DNA of 64,000 nucleotides from Rostrohypoxylon terebratum (GCA_022497145.1 MU385889.1:62001-126000), one strand, 5' to 3'. Positions 1-12,934 are shown, numbered from the stretch's first letter. The notes: a model not told the origin generated them from the letters alone. Translations and numbers: made by a program.

Positions 1-931
1 TGGGCTTCTCGAGACCTACCCGAAATCTCGTCGATTCGGACGTTAGTCGTGAAGGGCCAGTGGAACATCATTCGACAGCCGAAGGATTGGGAGATCATCT
101 CTCGCGCGCTGCCAAATTTGGAGGAGTGGCACGGCACTTATGCTAAACCCAAGTCTAAGAGTTATCTTAGTATGGCCGGCACGCTCGAGTGCCTTGATCC
201 CAAAATAACTAGTCTCAATCTCTGCCTTGAGTGTGACTATCGCAGAGAAATGACATGTCCTCCCTATTATCTCAAGGTCTGTGAACAACTCCATTGGTGC
301 GAGAAGATGGCGAGAGCCGCGTGTAATCTCGAGCACCTCTCCTACACAGGCCGCGTCTGCCACACTTTCTTCGATGTGCTTGCCAAGTATTCGAACCCTC
401 GCACGACCCGACTGAAGACCATCGACATCACAGTCAAGAATTGTTGCCGGCAGAATGCGCAGTGGAACGAATCAGGTTCGGGAATTACCGACATGCATTT
501 CATCGCAGCTTTCGAGCAATTGGTGCTTGGCGGCATCCGAGCCTTGGATCGTCTCAAATCCGTGGAACTACTGCGGATCCGATATGTTGATCTTGGTGTG
601 TACCAGCTTCGTCCCCGTCCCCGTCCCCGTCCCTGTTCCCATCCCTATTGTGGCTAACAGACAATGTCTAGACTCACCTGTTCCGCCTCTCAACCCCTAT
701 TTTATGATAAGAGACGGCTGGTGTTCTGGAGTTTGGAGTGATGAGATCGTGGCGGAAATCAACCGAGTTCGCCCCGACATCTGCTTCGAAGAGATGGTCG
801 AAAGCTTTGGTGAGGTTGGCTATAATAAGGAAGGTCGGCTAGTTATTAACCCTGACTTCCCAAAATCGAGGGTCTTGTCCCTCAAACTGGCTAACTACGC
901 CATGCTCTCTGGCGGCATCACGATTATGTGA
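1..931 (+). CDS. Unknown leucine-rich (F-box/LRR-like) protein, 5' truncated by window edge
   Basis: The reading frame is open from base 1, so the start lies outside the window. Exon a runs 1-595. An intron of 76 nt (596-671, GTGTGT donor, CTAAC branch point, TCTAG acceptor) restores the frame, and exon b runs 672-931, ending in TGA. The visible part is about 284 residues. It shows recurrent leucine-rich stretches of the type LxxLxLxx and phrases such as NLEHLSYTGRVCH and LKTIDITVKNCC. These resemble a family of fungal hypothetical proteins that often carry an N-terminal F-box, though no F-box is visible here. The intron itself contains a CGTCCC hexamer run (about 605-640). Function unknown; F-box adaptor is a guess from the family style. 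Convergent with the next gene. Confidence 0.65.
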
Positions 932-1769
932 ACCCCGTCAATTATAATCAATACTTGAGTAAATAATACCAGTCGCGTGCCACTAACACACACACAGCCA
1001 CGACATAACGGCGGAGGACATTTCTTTTATGTTGCATCTCCCGTGGGGGTATATCATCTTCATTTACCTTAGGCGCAGGTGGGGGGCGGCATCTAATACC
1101 TAGAAGGGTTCTTTTAGGCGGAGTTCTCGTGGAAATTGGAAGCGAACAGGGTTTTGGGAAGGCACACGTTCCTGAGTTGCTAATAGGTAGCATGGGGGGG
1201 TTGTTATGGTTTGCAGGATGGTCAGAAGGAGAGGAAGAACAGGATTGACTCTCAAGAGGCGAATAATACCCACTGCAATTACTTTCATCGATCGGCGTAC
1301 TCATTCTCATTTGTTGCTATAATGCCAAATATGCGGTTGGGAGTGTAGCGTGAAGTCGCAGAAGAGTAAAATTTATCACTTGTTATTTGACGTGTCGTCT
1401 GAGCTCCTAGAAACAATGTGTGAAACCTAGGTCCTAGGAGATCCGATTTCTCGAGATGAACATCCGGTCTGAAGAATCTTTTTGCCCTAATTGGACTTTA
1501 TTCGGCCAATCTTGAGCTACATAACGTCAAACTAACCGACGCTTTATTGATCGAATTCATTGACTCCGTATTACCACATCCCGTCGAATTGGCTACAATG
1601 AGTTAAGTGCTCCCATTACATATCATAGGTGCTGTATCTCTACGGATCCTAACTGATCCCCAAAATTATTTCTATAAATACAGGATCCTCGCTCCTTATG
1701 CAAATATACCCAGTGCCATAGGTAACATGTATACATGTTCGTAGCAAAATACATTTTCCTCTTTTCCCT
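932..1769. other. Intergenic, convergent 3' ends
   Basis: Sits between the stop of the unknown leucine-rich gene and the stop of the mannosyltransferase gene, so it should hold both 3' UTRs. No gene is seen. It has a palindromic ACCTAGGTCCTAGGAG block at 1425-1440, the first of many such blocks in the window, and a CA-rich stretch near 985-1000. Confidence 0.6.
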
Positions 1770-3144
1770 CTAATCGTTCTTTATACCCCGCTCCGGACTG
1801 ATACCTAGATCGTCGATGATTATGCCTAGAATCCAAGAATTGACGAGGAAGAAAGCTAGAGAAGCTACCCACAACCCTGGTACGAATGTGCTCAGGCCGA
1901 GGAACTCGAGGTTGTAAGCCTGCTGTAGCCACAGACCCTGGGTGGCGACCCAAAGGGCGAGAGCGGATAAGCCGAGACGCGGGCTCTGTAAGAGCGAGGA
2001 GTTGGGTAAGTAGAGTGGTAGGAATACCATGTACCAGAGAAAGTACTGCATGAAAGTTGTTAGATAAGGGGGGGTTTATAAAGAGAAGGGAGATTTATCA
2101 TGCCTGGCTTGTACAGACTTTGTTAAATGTGACGAAGGCAAAGGTCTGCGCTAACATGGTGGTAGGAAGGTCCTTTTTGGCGCCGACCAGGGGTATCAGA
2201 ATGGTGGATAGGAGTAGTTGTGGTAGAAATGCCACAGACTCGACTTTTAGCGAGGCGGAGCTTGGGGTTGCCGAGTTGAGGTATAGGAGGATGTTGTACG
2301 GACTGAAATTGTGGCGATGGTCGATCCGGGTGACATGGTGGAGGAAGGTGTGTACTAGGAAAGGCGCCCCGTATAGAGCATACATAACAAGATTCAACCC
2401 TATAAATGTGGCTAAGCTGACGAGAGTAAGCGTGACGCGTTCCGGCGTGATAAACGCCATGGCTTCGTTCATCAAAACTGCTATCTGGTCCGCATTCCGT
2501 ACTTGTTTCCCTTTCTGCTGCCTCGCTTCGGTCTTCCTACCCATCTGCTCTCCGTCCATCCACCACACAATAGTAGACGCGTAGATAAAAGGATAAATCT
2601 TGAAGTGAACACCGAGACCTAACAGCACCCCCGAGAGCGCAACCCGCTTCTCCAGCACTGCCCACAACAGCGCCATAACAAGCACGCCTAGCAGTCCCTC
2701 AGAGCTTCCTCTCGTGCTGATAGTAGCCACCATCGGGTTCATCAACCAGATACTCGCGTACCGGCACGCGCGGTCCGTGGACATACGCACGTACGGGCCC
2801 CTTAATACCTGGATGATCAAGTATCCAGCCAGCAGATCAGCGGCGGCAAATAACGCCTTCCCGAAAGAGAACCAGAAGGTGCCGGACCAGGTCGTCGGGT
2901 ACAGGAGCCAGGCTAACAGGGGCGTATATCGGTAGGTCTCGCGCGTGTACGGAGACGCGGATGCGGATGGGGAGAACGTGAACCGCGCAGCGTCTGTGAA
3001 GACGAGGTAGTCGATGTCTGTGTACTTGAGGGGAGAGTTGGCATCCTGCCACAGCCCGTAGAGGAGCATGACTGCGCGCAGGAGGGTAGCAGATGTGAAG
3101 AGAGGGAGAGGAGAGGAGAGGAGTGATGTGATGCGAGATGCCAT
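1770..3144 (-). CDS. GPI14: GPI mannosyltransferase I catalytic subunit (PIG-M/Gpi14)
   Basis: Adds the first alpha-1,4-mannose, from dolichol-phosphate-mannose, to the GPI precursor in the ER lumen. Exon 1 is 3144-2104 and exon 2 is 2045-1770; together they give 438 residues, close to the usual 400-440. The GT-C luminal DXD motif is present near residue 43 (YTDIDYLVFTDAARF), and the family motif FNKVCTSQYFLWY spans the splice junction. Many hydrophobic segments fit a multi-pass ER protein. The join needed to keep that motif uses CAG|GCATGA as donor and TGCAG as acceptor, so the 58-nt intron (2103-2046) appears to be a GC-AG intron. Start ATG at 3144 opens a plausible first membrane segment. 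The gene is divergent from TRAX, about 600 bp apart. Confidence 0.92.
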
Positions 3145-3752
3145 TTTGTTCTTTAATTTGAGCTGTTGCTGGCCTTCTCTAGGTATTTCTCTAGGTACTT
3201 TGCAGATGTGATTTCCCCTGAAGAAATTATAGCCTCTTGGTTAGGCGAGATGACGAGACTAGTGACCGGCACTTGGAGGAGTAGGATGAGTGTGGCTTGA
3301 CACTGTTTTCAAAGGATGGAAATCTGAACAGACCCTTGGTTCCGAACATGGCATTCATATGCATTTGAGTCGACCATCTAACCAAGTCTTATACTATACA
3401 TTTAAATAGAACACCTTTGCGACAATGGGCCATGTGATAGATGCATGTGAACGATGAATGTATGAGATTCAAGGCACGTGTCGTTATAAACAACGGTATA
3501 TCTTCGGCTAAATACGGTTTCTGTTGACTAGCTATTACCTAAGACAGCTGCTGGCAGCTGCAGCCAGTTGGTGACATAATTTAAGCTATTTGAGCTACTA
3601 CCTCAACCATCTCAATCTTAAACTGTACATCACCAATCACAAAGACGATGAAATAACTTTAAATTCACCACCAAAAAAAAGGAGTAAAAGAAAAGAAAAA
3701 GAAGAAAAAGAAAAACAAAAAAAGTGTGAAATTTACTAGGTAACATTCGAAA
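3145..3752. promoter_or_regulatory. Divergent promoter region between GPI14 and TRAX
   Basis: 608 bp separate the two start codons, so both promoters must lie here. A strongly purine-rich A/G tract (about 3668-3726) sits just before the TRAX start and probably belongs to its 5' UTR. A CAGCTGCTGGCAGCTG-like repeat is at 3545-3560. No gene is seen. Confidence 0.5.
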
Positions 3753-4791
3753 ATGGCCGATGTAGTCGCTCCGCAGCCTCGAAGCCGCAACGTGGGCGTT
3801 AAGCGAGACCATCAAGGCAGAGAGAAGATGGACAGCCGGGCAGACAAGGACATGCCTCGCAACGCTTACACATCCATGTTCGAGTCCTTCCGCAGCGAGT
3901 TAGACGAACATCATGATCGCCGCATGAGGATAGGAAAGGTATCGAGAGATGTTACAGCCCTGAGTAAGAAGATGTGAGCTTATAACTCATCATTTCTCTG
4001 GTATCAAAGACCATCGCTAATAGCGTAACAGTATATTTTCATTGCAACGGTATTTCTTTCTTTTTTTCTCCCCCTTTCCCTTTTCCTCATCCTCATCCTT
4101 CCCCTTTTCAACTTAAGAAAGGACCCCTGTTATATGGATACGACTAGGTGCGCAAATTATTTACCTGTAACTCACCATCATCACCAGTGTTCGTAAACTT
4201 AACCAGCCGCTTCCGGTTCATATTCAATCCGATGTGGATGCCCGGCTAAAGGAGATTGCCGAACTTCTCGCTACTATCGAGGGAGACGTAGCTGGAATGA
4301 ATCGATATCGCTACCCACTCATATGTCTCGAAGAATTCGTCGAAGCCATCTCATTTTCTCACTACCTCCAGCACCAGAAGATCATCACATTCGAAGAAGC
4401 GCAAGTAGTACTTCCCGTCAACATCGCCCTAACACCTTCGGACTATGTCTTTGGCATATTTGACCTTACTGGCGAGATGATGCGTTTCGCCACTGCTGTC
4501 ACCGCTCTCAGCGGAAGCATGCCCGGTCGAGATGCTAAGAGTCCTGAAGCCCGAACGATTCTCCAAGACATGCAGGAAGTGAGCTCCATCTTGCAGATCT
4601 GCCCGCCCCTCGGCGGCAAGCCCGGCACCTGGTCCAAGAAATTAGGTATCATGATCGAGCAAGTGTGCAAGGTAGAGCGACTCGGATACGGCATCACCGT
4701 CCGAGGTAACGAGCGGCCTAAGGGCTGGATGCCGGATATGAATGAGCCCGGAGGAGGTGAAGGATATCAGGAGGATGTTGCTATGGATTGA
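3753..4791 (+). CDS. Translin-associated factor X (TRAX), C3PO nuclease subunit
   Basis: TRAX pairs with translin to form C3PO, an RNase; in Neurospora this complex processes tRNA fragments, and in animals it also helps RISC loading. Three exons: 3753-3973, a micro-exon 4032-4049 of 18 nt, and 4188-4791, giving 280 residues. The micro-exon restores the family segment SKKIIFSLQR (compare the human ESKRTIFLLHR). The acidic catalytic residues expected in TRAX are visible: the Glu pair in LEEFVEAISF and the Asp/Glu in DLTGEMMR. The C-terminal part reads KVERLGYGITVRGNERP, which matches the family. Introns are 58 and 138 nt. No translin gene is in the window. Divergent from GPI14. Confidence 0.93.
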
Positions 4792-7700
4792 GACATACCT
4801 AGCAAGGTAATATCTGCTACCTAGCTTCTACCAGTGGCCTTTAAAACGTGGGTATCAGGGTCTATCGGATGCCGATAGAGTTCTCGGTTGTACCGAGCAT
4901 CACTCGAGAGTGCGGCCATGGATCATAACATCACGAATGCAATACGATTTCAATTGATTCACCGGCCGTCTAAATAATCTTAGTGACGGGGTATTTCAAG
5001 TACTGTATTTCATTTGATTTGCTAGGCACATTTACACGGACAATTTTACGTGATCTGGCGGCCACCACAGCTTTTCAATAAGACTATTCGAAAAGGCTAG
5101 CAGAAGTCATCGGAGAATTAGCCTAATATATCGTTACAAATTTAACACAACCCTGAGACATCTTGATCTACACGGCATCATTGAATGTGGCTGTCAGCTT
5201 TAGTCTAGCAAGGCTAAGCTTCCCGAAGAGTTTTGTCAGGCTAGTTCATCTTCGATAAGACGATCAACAACCCATTGATATATTACCTCAGTAGTCATCT
5301 AATAGGTAGGCACTAAGGTAAGTACCTACTTATGTATGTCGATAATGCTATAGTTTCATAGGACTATGTATATACGTAGTATCGACAAACTTTTCAAAAT
5401 GTAAACGTCTCCATGACAAGTTCCCGCAGAAGATCAAACGAGTGCGACTTATACGACCCCATAACTTACGCGCCGTATCCCAGCCACCTAGGTCCTGGGA
5501 CCTAAGTATCGAATCCAGTAGTACGACGTAATGAAGCGACTTGATACGCGACTATCATGATACTCGTCCCATTTTTTGTCACTGTTCAATTTCCGAGATG
5601 CGTGTGGAATTTAACTGGGTAAATGCACGCGTAAAGCCTGAATCTTAACATGTGAAGAAGAATTATGCGGGTGCTGGGGTGGCTGGCAGCGGCATGATCG
5701 GATAAATCGATGGTTGTCTAGGGGAGCCCCCGGTCTACATGCTGCCTCAGGGTTGACACGGACGCCACGTCCGTTCACCAGGACCACCGTAGGACCGAAT
5801 CCCCTTATGCTTTGCAGACCGCTAATGTTGTGACACATGGACTTGTCGGTGTCCGGCGGCGGCAACCTGCATACACGATAGGGTTTCGGGGGCCCGACGG
5901 TGAGGTTCTAATATACGGCTTCTCCACCTAATATTCGCTCGCCGGTACTCCTCTGTACATTCACACAAGGTTAATAAGACGGATAGCTAATTCCAAGGTC
6001 CTGAGTGTATCAACATTTCTTCTTACCCGCGTAGTGGTTTCACCGCGGGCGAGCGATGGACAGCTGAAGAAATCAATGCATGGCTCAAGCCACGTGGAAA
6101 GCAAAATGACTCGTCATTAGAGAAATAATGGGTGAAACACATAGTTAATACACAGCAAAGACTGATTGCTTTTTGATACAGACTTACTTACCTGGGTAGG
6201 TACTAGGTAGATACCTAGTTTCTTGGGGGACCGATGCTCTAAACCAATGATATATGTGCTTTTAACCATAGAAGAGGTCTCTCAAGTTTGTTCGTGGCCC
6301 CCCAAAATTGGGTATCGATATAAGTCTTCACAGTGTTGGTGACTATGTAGCCTCTAAACTTTTTAGACACGTCCTACTAAAGGCTGTAAGGCTGTTTGGC
6401 TGTTTTTCATAACAATTTCAGAAGTTGGGGGGTTCTCGAAAGATCCCATAAAACCAGCGAGATCAAAGGTAGCGTTCTTTAGATTTTGGTGTCTTTTGCC
6501 AAGCTGTACCGCCGAGCCCGCAGCATGTGTAGTCTTAGCGATGTTGTGATATGAATCCTGCGGAGCGAAGCGAGGGTGCCTGACAATATTTGTCACTTTT
6601 AACTGCATACTTGGTTATACCTGGTTCTGGTTATATCTGGTTATACATACCTGAGATCGTGGCAATCTATCTATCTGATGGAAAAGTTGACAGGTCGTTT
6701 AGGTTGGGACCGTGCTATACGAACACCTGGCGTAAGCAGGAGAGCTTCTCGAGATGTTACTCTGCAATGTCCCGAATTAGAAATTGAGCGGACCGTGCGA
6801 CAACTTACCTTGTTAGTCGAGCACGTCCACATAGTTGTATGTATTCTATTAATGTCAAATTGCAGCAGCTCTTCTCGAAGTAAAGAGATATCTCGATAAC
6901 TCCGAAAATTGGGACAAAACCCAACACTCGCGAGATCTCAACAATGGAGAATACCTATGCTAAGAGGTCTAGACATCTAATGACGTGTTTTACTCGACTT
7001 TCTATGTTCCTTAACTCCGTGGGATTGTGGGGTACATCCATAGGATCCGGGGTAACAAAGGGCCAAGCGACGGCCAAGACACATGGTGTCAAGTTTCAAC
7101 GGCATAGAACAGCATCCGGGGCACCCGAATGATTAAGGTTAATGTCAGATGACCTTTAGCTGCTTTACATAGTAGTATCTCTTTGTGGTTTACTAGAACA
7201 CATCCTTCAACCGCTCGAAGGGAAGGATCCAATTCAGTCAAGTGATTGGCGATAATGGGGCGGTGAGATGAGACTATTGAGAATGAGTAGTAACTTTGGA
7301 TCTTGGGGATCACGATGGTGGAGGAGAGATGAGGGGAATTAGCTGAGCTTTCCAAGGTTCCCCCGCTCTTATTGTGGTAAATGTGGGGGATAGTCGCCCG
7401 AAATCGTTTAAAAATTGGGAAATATCATGTGTTGAATTTGTTAGCCTTCCAACTCCAAAAATTTCCCCACAGTTAGAAGGATGAAAGGGAAAAAAAAAAG
7501 AGGGAAAGAGAGACTCGAGTAAAACATTAGTGGAATATTAGGCTCGGATCGTTAACAACTTTGACCACCTAAATCCTTGGTAGGGTAGTCTACATACTAC
7601 CTAATAGGACGGTCGGAGACTAACACGTTTTAGCTGTTCACTATAGTGTAATCGAATCTATCTCTACCCTATAATATCACAACGTGCAATAGGTGGTAAG

Positions 7701-10506
7701 CACAAAAGTGCAAGAGAAAAAAAAAGATGATGTTTTAGCCTTTCCAAAATCTCCCCCAAAAAAACCAATCATAATATGTACGATAAGAATTCATCAAGGG
7801 GGGGTGGGGGGAATGAAGAAAATTCAAGGACAACCATCACGTCAGCTAAGGGATGCTCTCATACGACAGCGATCTAAATACCGAAACAGAATAAGCAGCC
7901 ACCATCGTTCGTCTCAAAAGGGATCCATATGGCATAGGCTATTTGGGTGTGATGGTGCTGACATGGAACGATATACCTATCTCATGCCGCACCGTAAGCG
8001 TACATGTATTACCTACCTAGTACATGGATCTTCAGCCCGATATCCCCCAATATCCTAATCTCACACGATTGGCAATCAACTATCATCGTTTACACTATGC
8101 TGTATGTACTTTACACATGACAACGCTGACTCTCATCTCGCAGCTTGAGTTTGCTTTAGTTTAATAATAAATTATCGTCAAGCAGGGCTGGGACACTCTC
8201 CCCTTTTCTGTAACGTCATGCTGATTGAGCCAGTCTTACTCCCAAACTTCCAGCTCCAAATCCTAAAACAACGTACATACGGACATACTATGTCTCTAAG
8301 AGGCATGCGGCTCCCTCGCAGGTACCAGAGACATGTTAGACCTATGAGGCTAGTGTTACTTCTCTGGGTTGCATCGCGTTGTACCGTCCCTCCATTTCAT
8401 TCTGGTCGGATACTAAATATCATTCGCTTCTTTATATACAAGACGCGTTTGATTCGCATGTATTGGGTGTTGGGGGAAGCCGTTTTCTACATACCTAGTA
8501 CTATCTCTGATGCATGGATGCACAGATAGGTACATTTATGTGTGATAACAATCTCGGAAGCTGGTGTCATCCATCCCCTTCGTCCCTCGAAAGAGAAATG
8601 TTGGCGTCTGTATCTTCAGAATCAGGGTTTTACGTAGACTCGCTGTTTCTTCTAAATAACAAAAGTAGTCGTGCCAAGAGGCTCGTCTCGACGGATTGAA
8701 AAAAGATTACTTAACAGAAATGAAAACGAACTGGATCTCCGTCCCTTTTCCCCGGCGCGGCAGGGAAAAGGCGCTAAGATATTGCGCTACGTACGCAGTC
8801 CAGGGTCTATCCAGGCTCTAGCAGGGGTAGCAGGGGTAGCAAGGGTTAGTGTAGTTTAGTGTTCGAGTTTATTACTTCGTAGCAAACCACGTTCACGGAA
8901 ATTCAAACCATTTGTCCGGGTCTAATCCAACCAAGTCTCAACACCTGAACACCTTTTAGGGCTTTCACCACACGCTACACGCTACTCACCTATTACACAG
9001 CCTGCCCCAATGTCGCTGCAGCAGAAGCAGACAGCAGTGCTCGCAAGCTAAGCGATCACTTACTGATTCTAGAATGCCGAACACTCGTTTTTTTTTAGTG
9101 TCGGAATCATCTGATTACAGCGTCCTGCACAACATCCATGGAACTGAGGATTCCCGGTACATCCAATGACATATGTACTACCAAAGCGGAACAGCGGAAC
9201 GACATAACTACCTACCTACTAGTAGGTAGATATGGACGTATTACTATTAGTATCCATATAGATATACTACATAGTACTGTACTATGTATGTAGTCATCAG
9301 TAAGTGCTACAGTGCTATACTACTACTATTACAGTTTTCACAACGTGGTCCACGTAATCTACACAGCATGCAAATGCTAGATCATCTATTACTCTGTTTT
9401 CATTCTAATTTCTGACCACTCAGGTACCATTTCTCTTACCTTAAGTAATGGATGTAATAGAAGTAATAAAAGTATTAATACATATTCCTTCGCGCTGATT
9501 GGATGAACAGGGGCTGGATCACCTACTACTATAGTATGGTAAGTAAGCCAAGCACAATACTACTAGAATATGAGAATATGTAATACGGGACAAACAACTT
9601 GTCACCAACAGCACTGCAACAAGATGCAGACGTGAACGTCTTAACGGTATGTTGATGTAACCCTGTCTTGTACATAGTGGCCTTAGCAACAATTGGCAAT
9701 TGGGGTAAATGGGCGACTGGGCGATTTAGCCCGGGTGATGCAAATTTAATAGTAATGGGCAAGAGCTGGGGTAGCTGTTCTTGGCTGTTCTTTTACCCCG
9801 GAGGACATTGAACGTACCAATCGGTGATCACACACCATTATGAGAGAGACCTGAGAGACCCCCCAAAACCCCAAAGACCCCAGAGGAGAAGAAGGAGCAA
9901 TGGATCCATATGCTTTGTTTCCACCTGAATAAAATTTAAATAGTCCCCCCCTGTCCTCCGATGTCCACTCTTCCTCCCCCTGCCTCTTCCCTGTAGGATA
10001 TTCTTTACTTTCCCCTGCTCTTCCCCACTGCGTACCACATTCTATTATGTGCAGACCCAGACCCTGAATAGGGCATAGGAAGTTGGAACTACTCTGTACA
10101 GCATAGTCTATAGTACTATTATCATTTCTCCGTCCACCCCCCCATTTCCCCCCAGAATCTGCTGAGAAAAGCCCCCAGTGCTCTAATACATATCTAGTAT
10201 CCAATATATTTTCCCCGTATCTTACTTAAATCGTCGACTTTCCCCCCGTCACATCAATCCCATTCCTGGGTCTGATTTTTCTTTTTCTTTCTTTTTTCCC
10301 TAGTCGCGGTCAACCCAATCTTCGGTCCTCAGCCAGTATCATTACCTACTAGGTAGGAAGCAGGTGCTCCACCATCATAAGCGACTACCACTCTCTTGCC
10401 TAAGCGAGAAAGAGTGATAGAGTGACAGTGATAGTGAAAGAGAAAGAATCATTAGCCTGGGTACCAAAGTCTCACGACTCGGAAACAATCTCGGAAACAA
10501 TTCGCA
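4792..10506. other. Long intergenic region, no convincing gene
   Basis: About 5.7 kb in which no reading frame resembles a protein I know or has convincing splice structure. It contains a GC-richer island near 5650-5900, many short palindromic blocks (for example ACCTAGGTCCTGGGACCTAAGT at 5486-5507, overlapping TAGGTA copies at 6185-6220, 9207-9229 and 10342-10359), and a CATAGTACTGTACTATG palindrome at about 9269-9286. The last few hundred bases, C/T-rich, are likely promoter and 5' UTR of the acetate permease. Confidence 0.5.
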
Positions 10507-11494
10507 ATGGCTGAAGCTGAGCTGCAATCGGTGCCTACCGCCGAGAAGGAGATCGGCACCACCACCGGTGCCACTACCAACGGCGCCGACACCATTCATC
10601 GTTACGACTACGGCGGCAACCCGCTGTATCATGCCCACTCCGGCCCGGATGCAAGACTCCCTGCCTTCGGCGGAGAGTTCCAGCCTGGTTTATACAAGCC
10701 GATCGAGCACCGCAAGTTCGCTAATCCCGCACCGCTGGGCCTGTCTGCTTTCGCCCTGACCACCTTCGTCCTGTCCCTCATTAACTGTGGCGCGCGAGAC
10801 ATCGCCAAGCCCAACATCGCTCTGGCTCTGGCTTACGGATACGGTGGTCTAGTTCAACTATTGGCCGGCATGTGGTAAGTGTTGGAATTAGAAGATATTA
10901 TAGGTTTTTTTTTGTGAAATTCCCAAGAAAATGCAGTTATTAATGAGTCGTAAATAGGGAGATGGCTATTGGCAATACTTTCGGTGCTACTGCCCTGACC
11001 TCCTACGGCGGTTTCTGGATCTCTTACGCTATCGTCTTAACCCCTGGATTCGCCGTCCTCGAAGGATATACCACGCTCGAGCAACACTCCGTTCTCGGTT
11101 TCTTCCTGACCGGCTGGTTCATCTTCACCTTCCTGCTGCTTCTCTGCACGATGCGATCGACCGTCATGTTCTTCATGCTATTCTTCACCCTTGACCTCGC
11201 TTTCCTTATGTTGGCCTGCTCCGAATACGCTGCGGCCAACAGTGCGCCTACGGCGGCCTTGAAGCTTGGACAGGCAGGTGGTGGGTTCGGTCTGCTCGCC
11301 GCTTTCCTGGCTTGGTACAATGCCTTTGCTGGTATTGCCGACTCTAGGTTCGTATTCTTTCCTCTTAGTTTTTCCCGTGTAATGATAACTAACACCAATG
11401 TAGCAACTCATTCTTTATCATCCCCGTCTTCCACTTCCCGTGGTCTGAGAAGGGACGACAGGCCCGTGCCAAGACCGCGCGCGAAAACGCGTAA
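10507..11494 (+). CDS. GPR1/FUN34/YaaH family acetate permease (Ady2/AcpA type)
   Basis: Plasma-membrane acetate/proton symporter of the GPR1/FUN34/YaaH family, related to yeast Ady2 and Aspergillus AcpA. Exons 10507-10874, 10958-11347 and 11404-11494 give 282 residues. The signature NPAPLGL is at about residue 77-83, followed by six hydrophobic segments, with AGMWEMAIGNTFGATAL and SYGGFW typical of the family. The C-terminus reads FHFPWSEKGRQARAKTAREN, also common in fungal members. Intron 1 is 83 nt with a GTAAGT donor and intron 2 is 56 nt. The hydrophilic N-terminus of about 70 residues is usual for fungal members. The stop codon falls inside one arm of an inverted repeat (see 11488-11571). 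Confidence 0.95.
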
Positions 11495-11571
11495 ATTTGT
11501 GATCGGACTTAAAGGAGTGGCTGGCTATCATGATTTTCTTGGCCAATTTTGTGATGCAAAAAATTTACGCG
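11488..11571. repeat. 11-bp perfect inverted repeat across the acetate permease stop codon
   Basis: CGCGTAAATTT at 11488-11498 and AAATTTACGCG at 11561-11571 are perfect reverse complements, separated by 62 nt. The left arm includes the TAA stop at 11492-11494. In mRNA the arms could pair and close the start of the 3' UTR. It may equally be chance. Confidence 0.6.
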
Positions 11572-12917
11572 GTTCACTTGGGTGATAGATGGCACAGCGT
11601 TTTAGACGATGAGAACAACTTATGATACCTACCTTACTTAATAACATGTACACGGTACAGAGGGGATTTTACATGTTGATGTGGAGATGAGATGAGACGT
11701 ATGATCTGTTGATGTATCTAAAAATAATGAAAGGGGGGGAGAACGCAGGTCTTCTTTCTCTGTGGCCATTCGAATCCTCCATGATGTTACAATATGTTAC
11801 TGAGTCTGAGAGTCTAAGGGCAATTATTGAGATACCACCAATCAAGGGTCCAAGGCCCTTTCGAGATCTTCTAAGATCAATCACTAGGCATCCCACGATC
11901 GATTCAGCATTTCCGCTTGCGTGTCCCGTTCGAGCATTCCGGTAGTCACAAATGACTACACAATACACAGCCTTAGCAATGCTGGCACGGCGATCCCGGC
12001 AGCATGAGCCAGGAACAAGATCAAACGTCGGTGTTCTAGAATCTTTTTTTTTGCTCGTGCTCAGACTATCTACGTATCGGCTTGGATACGTGACCGGGTT
12101 GAAGACCAGGACCAGGATTGAGCACAGTAGCGCTGGAGATCTTATGAGAACGCTGTTCGATTGCTTGACTTAGAGGGTGAGAATTTTGGAAATATCCCGT
12201 GCTCTCGAAGTCCACCATGGTCTCTTTGTTACTAGGATTGTGGTGCGACCAAAAAGTTTCTTTCCCTAGCACTCTACATAGTAGGTCTCGAACCAAGATC
12301 CGTCAAATGATGTATCATCTATCGAGTATTTACTCAGCCCTTGCCCACCCCGAAGACCAGGATATATGCCGTTTAGTAGTGCCGTTTTCTTATGGAGGCG
12401 GTTTTATTATCACCAACCCCTACAGGGACACTCGTTTTTCATGGCATATATGGTGTGGACTTCTACCGCAAGCTATACCTGTTACTTTGTTTAAATAGAC
12501 CACGATCAGCCCCGATCTTAGTTGAGGATCAATAGTGTTAGTAAAATTGTTGCTTGTAACCAAATTGGCATAATACATATTGACCAGGTACATAGAAGAA
12601 TGACCTTCCAATGAGAGTCGAACTCGACGCATGTACGCTCAGTCTTTGAGGGGTTGCCCGAGGAATCAGATCTAGGCGGATGGAAATTGCAATACAGGGA
12701 CGATTCAGCTAACCGCATATTTTTGATGAGTTCAGCGTGGAATAAAGATGCATACTATGTAAGTACACACAATTGGTAATTGATGCTATCGCTACCCTTC
12801 GCACATATCGATTAGGAATAACCTAAATGAAAAAGAAACCAATGCTGCATGCATTTCCACTTGTGTGATGTGTGATGTTGCGATAAAAAAAAAGTGGTAA
12901 AAAAAAGAAATGCGCAG
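11495..12917. other. Intergenic, no gene seen
   Basis: Holds the 3' UTR of the acetate permease and sequence downstream of U6. Reading frames here are short and look random. No tRNA or repeat family was recognised apart from the inverted-repeat arm at its left end. Confidence 0.5.
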
Positions 12918-12934
12918 GAGTGGTTCGAACCCAC
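12918..12934 (-). promoter_or_regulatory. B-box-like Pol III promoter element downstream of U6
   Basis: The minus strand reads GTGGGTTCGAACCACTC, with the B-box core GGTTCGA intact. It lies about 20-35 bp past the U6 terminator T-run. In yeast SNR6 a B box also lies downstream of the terminator and recruits TFIIIC, so this is the likely counterpart, but much closer. The core is nearly palindromic (the plus strand gives GGTTCGAACCC), so orientation is uncertain. A tRNA was ruled out because no A box or acceptor stem fits on either strand. Confidence 0.6.

Noticed and set aside
5611..5865. 84-residue frame in a GC-richer island
   Set aside because: No family resemblance and no neighbouring exons; may be a relic but cannot be supported.
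9746..10204. 152-residue minus-strand frame upstream of the acetate permease
   Set aside because: Low-complexity composition from a C-rich promoter tract, no recognisable family, no splice support; opposite strand of a likely promoter.
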